Position numbers and translations under genes: made by a program. A DNA stretch of 64,000 nt from positions 1,116,001 through 1,180,000 of the forward strand of contig NZ_RZNC01000001.1 of NCBI RefSeq assembly GCF_004078655.1, written 5' to 3'. This DNA is from Labedella populi (lineage in GTDB: Bacteria; Actinomycetota; Actinomycetes; Actinomycetales; Microbacteriaceae). Positions 51,901 to 61,248 of this stretch are shown here, piece after piece. Positions within the stretch are counted from its first letter, which is position 1. Each line of letters begins with the position of its first letter. The notes under the pieces are model-generated. The model did not search any database and was not told the origin of the DNA. It was given only the letters and a program-made list of their open reading frames with translations.

Positions 51901-52470
51901 ATGATGCTTCACGCATCGCTTGCAGCTGCAGCAGAGGGTGAGTCGCACAACCCGGTCATTCCGGAGTGGTACGACATCACCTGGTCGCTGGTCTGCTTCG
52001 TCGTCATCCTGTTCGCGTTCTGGCGCGTCTTCCTCCCCCGGCTGCAGAAGATGCTCGACGAGCGTTCCGCAGCGATCGAGGGCAACATCGCGAAGGCCGA
52101 CGAGGCTCAGCGTCAGGCGGAGGCTGCTCTCGAGCAGTACACCGCCCAGCTCGCCGAGGCTCGTCAGGAAGCCGCCGCGATCCGCGAAGGCGCTCGCGAG
52201 GACGGCAAGAAGATCATCGCCGAGGCCCGGGAACAGGCCGTCGCCGAGGCGCAGCGCGTCACGGTCGGCGCTCAGGCCCAGATCGAGGCCGAGCGCCAGG
52301 CCGCCGTCGTGACACTCCGTCGCGACGTGGGCACGCTCGCTCTCGACCTCGCCGGAAACGTCATCGGAGAGACCCTCGCGGACGACGCGAAGGCCTCCGC
52401 CCTCGTGGACCGCTTCCTCGCGGACCTCGAGGCATCGGAGAAGGCCAGCCCTTCAGCAAGGAACAACTAA
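51901..52470 (+). CDS. atpF: ATP synthase F0 subunit b
   Basis: A 189-residue peripheral-stalk subunit. One N-terminal membrane helix (~28-48, WSLVCFVVILFAFWRVFLP) leads to a long charged coiled coil. Two ATGs (51901, 51904) follow AGGAGG (51894-51899); the second has the better spacing. It pairs with the delta subunit encoded next. Confidence 0.93.
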   Translation: MMLHASLAAAAEGESHNPVIPEWYDITWSLVCFVVILFAFWRVFLPRLQKMLDERSAAIEGNIAKADEAQRQAEAALEQYTAQLAEARQEAAAIREGAREDGKKIIAEAREQAVAEAQRVTVGAQAQIEAERQAAVVTLRRDVGTLALDLAGNVIGETLADDAKASALVDRFLADLEASEKASPSARNN

Positions 52471-52476
52471 CCAGTC

Positions 52477-53271
52477 ATGGGTAGCGCAACTCGGGAGGCA
52501 CTCGCCGCGTCGAAGCAGGTTCTCGACGCGACGGGTTCCGTCGACCTCACGGTCGCGGCGGAACTGTTCCAGGTCGGGCGGGTCGTCGGCGACTCCCTGC
52601 AGCTCCGGAGCCTCCTTCACGACTCCGCCATCCCGGCGGCCACGAAGTCGGCCATCGTCGAGCGGGTCTTCGGTGACGGCACGGGGGAGACCACGCGTTC
52701 CCTCGTCTCGTCGCTCGTCACGGCCCGCTGGTCGAGCGCTGAGGATCTGCTCGAGGGAATCGAGGATCTCGCGCTCCGAGCCTCGGCCGTCGCCACCGGC
52801 GACCAGGCCTCCATCGCCTCGGAGCTGTTCGCCTTCGGGCGCGTCGTCTCGAGCGACGCGCAGCTCGAGCTCGCCCTCGGAACGAAGCTCGGCCGTCCGG
52901 AGGCGAAGGGCGTCCTCGTCTCGCGCCTGCTCGACGGCAAGGCCTCACCCGCGACGGTCACGATCCTGAGCGCTCTCGTGCAGCAGCCCCGCGGCCGCCG
53001 CATCGGTGAGCTCCTGCGTCACGCCGCTCGCGTCGTCGCAGACCAGAAGGGGCAGACGGTCGCCACGGTCACGAGCGCGGTGCCGCTCGGAGAGCAGCAG
53101 CTCGAGCGGCTCCGGTCGGCGCTGTCGGCGAGCTACGGCCGCAACCTCACGATCAACGAAGTCGTCGATCCTGCGGTCATCGGCGGGCTCCGTATCCAGG
53201 TGGCGGACGACGTCATCGACGGAAGTGTCTCGACCCGTTTGGGCGAGCTCAGAAGACAACTCGCCGGCTGA
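52477..53271 (+). CDS. atpH: ATP synthase F1 subunit delta
   Basis: A 264-residue peripheral-stalk protein. The C-terminal signature is TVATVTSAVPLGEQQLERL and VDPAVIGGLRIQVADDVIDG-S. It is longer than the ~180-residue E. coli delta because of an extended N-terminal half, as in other Actinobacteria, but without the b-delta fusion of mycobacteria, since atpF is a separate gene. Confidence 0.92.
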   Translation: MGSATREALAASKQVLDATGSVDLTVAAELFQVGRVVGDSLQLRSLLHDSAIPAATKSAIVERVFGDGTGETTRSLVSSLVTARWSSAEDLLEGIEDLALRASAVATGDQASIASELFAFGRVVSSDAQLELALGTKLGRPEAKGVLVSRLLDGKASPATVTILSALVQQPRGRRIGELLRHAARVVADQKGQTVATVTSAVPLGEQQLERLRSALSASYGRNLTINEVVDPAVIGGLRIQVADDVIDGSVSTRLGELRRQLAG

Positions 53272-53319
53272 CGCCAGGCGACGGCAATACACGGGAACAC
53301 CCCACAGATAGGGAAGAAG

Positions 53320-54957
53320 ATGGCAGAACTCACGATCAGCCCGGACGAGATCCGGAATGCGCTGAAGGACTTCGTCGGATCGTACGAGCCGAACGGCGCG
53401 ACGACGACCGAGGTCGGCCACGTCACGAACGCGTCCGACGGCATCGCGCACGTCGAGGGGCTCCCCGGCGTCATGGCCAACGAGCTCGTCCGGTTCGCGG
53501 ACGGCACCCTCGGCCTCGCCCTCAACCTCGACGAGGACGAGATCGGTGTCGTCGTGCTCGGTGAGTTCACCGGTATCGAAGAGGGCCAGGAAGTCACCCG
53601 CACGGGCGAGGTCCTCTCGGTCCCCGTCGGCGACGGCTACCTCGGCCGTGTCGTCGACGCGCTCGGAAACCCGATCGACGGCCTCGGTGACGTCGCCTCG
53701 GAGTCGCGCCGCGCGCTCGAGCTCCAGGCCCCCGGCGTCATGCAGCGCAAGTCGGTGCACGAGCCGCTCCAGACGGGCATCAAGGCGATCGACGCCATGA
53801 TCCCCGTGGGTCGCGGTCAGCGCCAGCTCATCATCGGCGACCGCCAGACCGGTAAGACGGCCATCGCGATCGACACGATCATCAACCAGAAGGCCAACTG
53901 GGAGTCGGGTGACGAGAACAAGCAGGTCCGCTGCATCTACGTCGCGATCGGCCAGAAGGGTTCCACGATCGCATCCGTGAAGGGTGCGCTCGAGGACGCC
54001 GGCGCCATGGAGTACACGACGATCGTCGCCGCTCCCGCATCGGACCCCGCCGGCTTCAAGTACCTCGCCCCCTACACCGGCTCGGCCATCGGCCAGCACT
54101 GGATGTACGGCGGCAAGCACGTCCTGATCATCTTCGACGACCTGTCGAAGCAGGCCGAGGCCTACCGTGCGGTGTCCCTGCTCCTCCGTCGTCCGCCGGG
54201 GCGCGAGGCGTACCCCGGCGACGTCTTCTACCTGCACTCCCGTCTGCTCGAGCGTTGCGCGAAGCTCTCCGACGAGCTCGGCGCGGGTTCGATGACCGGT
54301 CTGCCGATCATCGAGACGAAGGCGAACGACGTCTCGGCGTACATCCCGACCAACGTGATCTCGATCACCGACGGCCAGATCTTCCTCCAGTCCGACCTCT
54401 TCAACGCCAACCAGCGTCCCGCGGTCGACGTCGGAATCTCGGTCTCGCGAGTCGGTGGTGACGCGCAGGTCAAGTCCATCAAGAAGGTCTCGGGAACGCT
54501 CAAGCTCGAGCTCGCCCAGTACCGCTCGCTCGAGGCGTTCGCGATGTTCGCGTCCGACCTCGACCCGGCCAGCCGCCGCCAGCTCGCTCGAGGCGCCCGC
54601 CTCACCGAGCTGCTCAAGCAGCCGCAGTACTCGCCGTACCCCGTGGAGGAGCAGGTCGTCTCGATCTGGGCCGGCACGAAGGGCAAGCTCGACAACGTCG
54701 CGATCGAGGACGTCCTGCGCTTCGAGCGCGAGATGCTCGACTACCTGGGACGCAACACCAACGTCCTGACGACGCTGCGCGAGACGAACGTCCTCGACGA
54801 CGACACGACCGCGGAGCTCGAGAAGGCCGTCGATGCGTTCGCGCTCGAGTTCCAGGCAGGCGACGGCCACGGGATCGGTGACCCGGGTTCGGAGGACGTC
54901 GACGCCCTCGAGGCCGAGAACGTCGGCCAGGAGAAGATCGTGAAGGGTCGCCGCTAG
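53320..54957 (+). CDS. atpA: ATP synthase F1 subunit alpha
   Basis: A 545-residue non-catalytic nucleotide-binding subunit. Walker A is [11 protein letters not shown] (~171-181). The family segments [16 protein letters not shown] and [18 protein letters not shown] are present, and YSRYSLLL-type text appears as [20 protein letters not shown]. The C-terminal extension (~510-545) is acidic. ATG 53320. Confidence 0.97.
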   Translation: MAELTISPDEIRNALKDFVGSYEPNGATTTEVGHVTNASDGIAHVEGLPGVMANELVRFADGTLGLALNLDEDEIGVVVLGEFTGIEEGQEVTRTGEVLSVPVGDGYLGRVVDALGNPIDGLGDVASESRRALELQAPGVMQRKSVHEPLQTGIKAIDAMIPVGRGQRQLIIGDRQTGKTAIAIDTIINQKANWESGDENKQVRCIYVAIGQKGSTIASVKGALEDAGAMEYTTIVAAPASDPAGFKYLAPYTGSAIGQHWMYGGKHVLIIFDDLSKQAEAYRAVSLLLRRPPGREAYPGDVFYLHSRLLERCAKLSDELGAGSMTGLPIIETKANDVSAYIPTNVISITDGQIFLQSDLFNANQRPAVDVGISVSRVGGDAQVKSIKKVSGTLKLELAQYRSLEAFAMFASDLDPASRRQLARGARLTELLKQPQYSPYPVEEQVVSIWAGTKGKLDNVAIEDVLRFEREMLDYLGRNTNVLTTLRETNVLDDDTTAELEKAVDAFALEFQAGDGHGIGDPGSEDVDALEAENVGQEKIVKGRR

Positions 54958-54960
54958 TCC

Positions 54961-57353
<2,393 letters not shown>

Positions 57354-57355
57354 TC

Positions 57356-57625
57356 ATGGCGAGCGCTCCGCTCACCGTCAACGTCGTCGCGGCGGACCAC
57401 GAGGTGTGGTCCGGCGAGGCGTCGATGGTCGTCGCTCGCACGGTCGAGGGCGAGATCGGCATCCTTCCGGGTCACGAGCCGATGCTCGCGATCCTCGCGA
57501 AGGGAGAGGTCCGCCTCACCCTCGCAGACGGACGGAAGCTCACCGCTGACGCCGAGGACGGGTTCCTCTCCGTCGAGAAGGACGTCGTGATGATCGTCGC
57601 GGGCACCGCGAGCCTCGTCTCGTAG
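57356..57625 (+). CDS. atpC: ATP synthase F1 subunit epsilon, short form
   Basis: An 89-residue subunit consisting only of the N-terminal beta-sandwich (LTVNVVAADHEVWSGEA, GEIGILPGHEPMLAIL). The C-terminal helical arm of the usual 120-140-residue epsilon, which inhibits ATP hydrolysis, is absent: the stop follows MIVAGTASLVS. Similar short forms are known in related Actinobacteria, so this is probably natural rather than a truncation. Last gene of the operon. Confidence 0.93.
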   Translation: MASAPLTVNVVAADHEVWSGEASMVVARTVEGEIGILPGHEPMLAILAKGEVRLTLADGRKLTADAEDGFLSVEKDVVMIVAGTASLVS

Positions 57626-57660
57626 TCCTGGCACCAGCTCTTCCGACCACCGAACGCCCC

Positions 57661-58446
57661 GTGCTGCTTCTGCTCCCTCCGTCCGAGACGAAGGTGCAGG
57701 GAGGCACGGGGCGTTCGTTGTTGCTGCGGGGACTGTCGTTTCCGGAGCTCACGTCGGTGCGGTCGCGCGTCCTGACGGGCCTGGCGGAGCTGTCCCGCGA
57801 TCGGGACGCCGCCATCCGCGCGCTCAAGCTCGGTCCGCAGGGGCACGGGGAGGTCGCGGTCAATCGTGCGGTGCGTCGCTCGGCGACCCTTCCCGCCGTC
57901 GACCGCTACACCGGGGTGCTCTACGACGCTCTCGACGCCCGGTCTCTCCCGGAACAGGCCCGCGAGGCCGCCGGAAGGCTCGTCGTGATCCAGTCGGCGC
58001 TCTTCGGCCCGATCGGGGCGCTCGATCCCATTCCCGCCTATCGGTTGTCTCACTCGTCGAATCTGCCGGGCGTCCGGCTGGCGCCCACGTGGGCCGAGCC
58101 GGCCGGACGTGCGATCGAGAGCCGGGGAGGCCTCGTCGTCGATCTGCGCTCGGAGGGTTACGCCGCTCTCGGCCCGATACGCGACACTGATCGCTCCGTC
58201 TACATCCGGGTCGTCTCCGTCGACGGCTCGGGCCACCGCCGAGCCCTCAACCACTTCAACAAGAAGACCAAAGGTCTCTTCACGCGGGCCGTGCTCGAGA
58301 GCGGCATCGACGTCGACAGTATCGAGGACCTCGCGGCGTGGGCGGGGACAGCGGGCTTCGTGCTCCGGCCGGGGGTGGTCGCGGGGGAGTGGGACCTCGT
58401 CGTGCCCGATGAGGCGCTCGCGAGCACCGCATCACGGGCCGGCTGA
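57661..58446 (+). CDS. yaaA: YaaA family peroxide-stress protein
   Basis: A 261-residue cytoplasmic protein of the UPF0246/YaaA (DUF328) family, which limits free iron and DNA damage during peroxide stress in E. coli. Signatures: LLLLPPSETK at the start, YTGVLYDALDA (~81-91), and NHFNKKTKGLFTRAVLESG. GTG 57661 is 36 bases after atpC. The last 15 bases overlap the convergent tag gene. Confidence 0.85.
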   Translation: MLLLLPPSETKVQGGTGRSLLLRGLSFPELTSVRSRVLTGLAELSRDRDAAIRALKLGPQGHGEVAVNRAVRRSATLPAVDRYTGVLYDALDARSLPEQAREAAGRLVVIQSALFGPIGALDPIPAYRLSHSSNLPGVRLAPTWAEPAGRAIESRGGLVVDLRSEGYAALGPIRDTDRSVYIRVVSVDGSGHRRALNHFNKKTKGLFTRAVLESGIDVDSIEDLAAWAGTAGFVLRPGVVAGEWDLVVPDEALASTASRAG

Positions 58447-59109
58447 GCCGGCGTCGGTCTCGTCGGCGCGCCAACAGCCCACGACGTGGTCGTCGACGAG
58501 TCCACCGGACTGCATGAGCGCATACATCGTGGTCGGCCCGACGAAGCGGAATCCGCGCGCCTTGAGCTCGGCGCTGAGCGCCGTCGACTCCGCGCTCGTG
58601 GCGGGTACCTCGCTCCAGGACCGCGGGCGCGGTCGGGTACCGGCGGCGGGCGCGAATCGCCACACGACGCTCGACAACGGCTCGTCGAGGGCGATGACCG
58701 CCCGGGCGTTCGTGATGGTCGCCTCGATCTTCCGCCGGTTCCGGATGATCGCGGAGTCGCCCATGAGGCGCACGACGTCCTCGTCTCCCATTCGTGCGAC
58801 GGCCTCCGGATCGAAACCGAGGAAGGCGGTTCGGAACGCTTCCCGCCGGCGGAGGATCGTTATCCACGACAGTCCCGCCTGGAAGCCTTCGAGACTGATC
58901 TTCTCGAAGAGCTCCCGATCGCTCCGGAGCGGGCGACCCCATTCCTCGTCGTGATAGCGCTGGTACTCCGCGTCGTCGCCGCTCCACGCGCAGCGTCTGC
59001 GGCCATCGTCACCGGCGATCGTGGTGGGCCGCTCGACCCGGCGCGCGCTGTCGGTCCGTGACAGACGGTCCGCTGTCTCGTCGGGTCGTGAGGTCGGGGG
59101 TGTGTCCAT
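58432..59109 (-). CDS. tag: DNA-3-methyladenine glycosylase I
   Basis: A 225-residue base-excision enzyme removing 3-methyladenine. The zinc ligands are visible: Cys in RRCAWS, His in YHDEEWG, and the DHVVGCW segment near the C terminus. The catalytic-region text LFEKISLEGFQAGLSWITIL is intact. An N-terminal extension of ~38 residues precedes the domain; ATG 59109 may not be the true start. Convergent with yaaA. Confidence 0.92.
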   Translation of the reverse strand: MDTPPTSRPDETADRLSRTDSARRVERPTTIAGDDGRRRCAWSGDDAEYQRYHDEEWGRPLRSDRELFEKISLEGFQAGLSWITILRRREAFRTAFLGFDPEAVARMGDEDVVRLMGDSAIIRNRRKIEATITNARAVIALDEPLSSVVWRFAPAAGTRPRPRSWSEVPATSAESTALSAELKARGFRFVGPTTMYALMQSGGLVDDHVVGCWRADETDAGSAGP

Positions 59110-59233
59110 GTCTCGACACTACAAACGGCGTCTCCCGCTTGCACCGCCGATCCAGCGACCGGCGCGGACGAAACGCACCTGCCGCTTGTGGACGACGGGT
59201 CGAGCGACTTCGCACCACCGTCGCCAGCGCGGC

Positions 59234-59239
59234 TAGCCT
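59234..59239 (+). promoter_or_regulatory. -10 box of the aldo/keto reductase gene, leaderless spacing
   Basis: TAGCCT ends six bases before ATG 59246. ATG 59240 directly abuts the box and is thus an unlikely start. Confidence 0.45.
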
Positions 59240-59245
59240 ATGACC

Positions 59246-60208
59246 ATGGCACACATGGAATACCGTCCCCTCGGCCCGTCCGGTCTCATGGTCTCCACCG
59301 TCGGGATCGGCTGCAACAACTTCGGGCGCGCCGGCACCGTCACCGAGACGCAGGAAGGGACGGACGCCGTCGTCCATGCCGCCGTCGATGCCGGGGTCAA
59401 CTTCTTCGACACCGCCGACATGTACGGCAAGGAGGCCGGGCTGAGCGAGACCCTCATGGGCAATAGCCTCGTGGGTCGTCGAGACGACGTCGTCATCGCG
59501 ACGAAGTTCGGCCACAGCGGATTCGACGCGGGCATTCCGAGTTGGGGGGCGAAGGGCTCCCGTCGCTACGTTCGGCTCGCGGTCGAGGCCTCGCTCCGCC
59601 GCCTCCGGACCGACTGGATCGACCTCTACCAGCTCCACACGCCGGATCCGATCACCCCGATCGAGGAGACGCTCGCGGCGCTCGACGAACTCGTCACCGA
59701 GGGCAAGGTGCGCTACATCGGGCATTCGAACTTCGCCGCCTGGCAAGCCGTCGAGGCCGATTGGGCGGCGCAGTCGGCCGGCGTCTCCCGCTTCGTGTCC
59801 GCGCAGAACGAGTACAGCCTCATCGTCCGGGACGCCGAGACGGAGCTGCTCCCCGCCCTCGACGAGTACGGTCTCGGGTTCCTTCCGTACTTCCCCCTCT
59901 ACAACGGCCTGTTCACCGGCAAGTTCTCGCGGTCCGGCGGCCCGAGCGACTCACGCATCATGCGTCAGCGTCCTCACCTCCTCGAGAACGCCCCGTGGGA
60001 CGCGATCGAGACGTTCGAGGCGTTCTGCTCCGAACGGGGCGTCACGATGCTGCAGGCGACCATCGCATGGCTCCTCGCGCAGCCGGCGCTCACGAGCGTC
60101 ATCGCGGGGGCGACGCGACCGGAGCAGATCGCCCAGAACGCGGAAGCGGCGACGGCGTGGGACGCGTCCGAGGAGGACATCACCGCCATCGGTGACATCT
60201 TCGCCTGA
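59246..60208 (+). CDS. aldo/keto reductase
   Basis: A 320-residue NADPH-dependent oxidoreductase with a TIM-barrel fold. The catalytic tetrad can be placed: Asp and Tyr in FFDTADMYG, Lys in VIATKFG, and His in RYIGHSNF. The NADP-binding C-terminal segment is SVIAGATRPEQIAQNA. It resembles the YajO/YhdN-like subgroup; substrate unknown. ATG 59246 fits the leaderless promoter. Confidence 0.9.
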   Translation: MAHMEYRPLGPSGLMVSTVGIGCNNFGRAGTVTETQEGTDAVVHAAVDAGVNFFDTADMYGKEAGLSETLMGNSLVGRRDDVVIATKFGHSGFDAGIPSWGAKGSRRYVRLAVEASLRRLRTDWIDLYQLHTPDPITPIEETLAALDELVTEGKVRYIGHSNFAAWQAVEADWAAQSAGVSRFVSAQNEYSLIVRDAETELLPALDEYGLGFLPYFPLYNGLFTGKFSRSGGPSDSRIMRQRPHLLENAPWDAIETFEAFCSERGVTMLQATIAWLLAQPALTSVIAGATRPEQIAQNAEAATAWDASEEDITAIGDIFA

Positions 60209-60311
60209 TCGCCCGCCGACGGCGCGAGGTGGACGGCGCCACTCCGACTCGCCGCTAAGATTCTCAGGAAGGCGCTCCCTCCGGCGCCGAACGATCTCGA
60301 AGGGTTCACCG

Positions 60312-61141
60312 GTGACCGAGACCATCGCGTTCGCGTCCTCCCGCGTCGTCGACGCGGGGAACGGCCGGCAGGTGGACCTCCGATGGGCGGCCATCAGCGA
60401 CAGCGGTCGGCGGCGCGAAGTGAACCAGGATTCGCTCGTCGTGGAGTTCCCGATCCTCGCCGTGGCCGATGGCATGGGCGGCTACACGGCGGGGGAGGTC
60501 GCGAGCGCCGCGGTCACGAGGCGTCTGCAGGAACTCGCCACGACGACCTCCGACGACGTCTCGCCGGAGGGCATCGAGGACGCTCTGCGTCTCGCGGTGT
60601 CGGACCTCGCGGAGTCGGTGGAGGACGTCTCGCCCGGCACGGGGACGACCGTGACGGGACTCGTTTTCGGGCGGAGCGGCGAGCGAGCGGAGTGGACCGT
60701 CTTCAACATCGGTGACTCCCGCGTGTACCGTCTCGACGGCGACGTGTTGTCCCAGGTCACCGTCGACCACTCGGTCGTGCAGGAGCTCATCGCGATCGGT
60801 GCCATCACCCCCGACGAGGCCGACTCGCATCCCCACGGCAACGTCATCACGCGTGCCGTCGGATTCTCCGAGGATCCGGTCCCCGACTACATCACGGTCG
60901 GGATCGAGGCTGACGCCCGCTGGGTCATCTGCTCGGACGGGCTCACGAAAGAACTGACCGATTACGGCATCCGGCACTACCTCCTGCTCGGGACGACTCC
61001 GGAGGAGGCGGCGAGGCTGCTCTCGACGCCGCCGTCGAGAACGGAGGACGGGACAACATCTCCGTCATCGTGCTCGACGTGCTCGACCTCGACGACGACA
61101 CGGCTCCGACGGCGGCTCCCGCCGTCGATCCGGCTGGCTGA
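60312..61141 (+). pseudogene. PP2C-type Ser/Thr protein phosphatase with an apparent frameshift
   Basis: GTG 60312 follows GAAGGG and opens a PP2C phosphatase. Metal-binding and family motifs are in one frame up to ~61020: RREVNQDS, VADGMGGYTAGE, NIGDSRVYRL, TVDHSVVQEL, WVICSDGLTKELTD. The last motif, GGRDNISVIVLDV, is present but in another frame (61025-61141, ending ATAPAVDPAG-like text and TGA). One missing base near 61020-61024 (CTGCTCTCGACG) explains this. As read, the original frame runs on to 61580 through meaningless Arg-rich sequence. Either the gene is disrupted or the base is a sequencing error. It lies just before the EccC-like gene. Confidence 0.8.
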
Positions 61142-61248
61142 CGACTCCGTCCGCCGGACCGCCGTCCACAGGCCATCGACCATCGGACGATCGCACCGGT
61201 TCAGCCCGCTCGCCGCGACGGTGCCCCGCGACCTGATGGACTCCGGTC

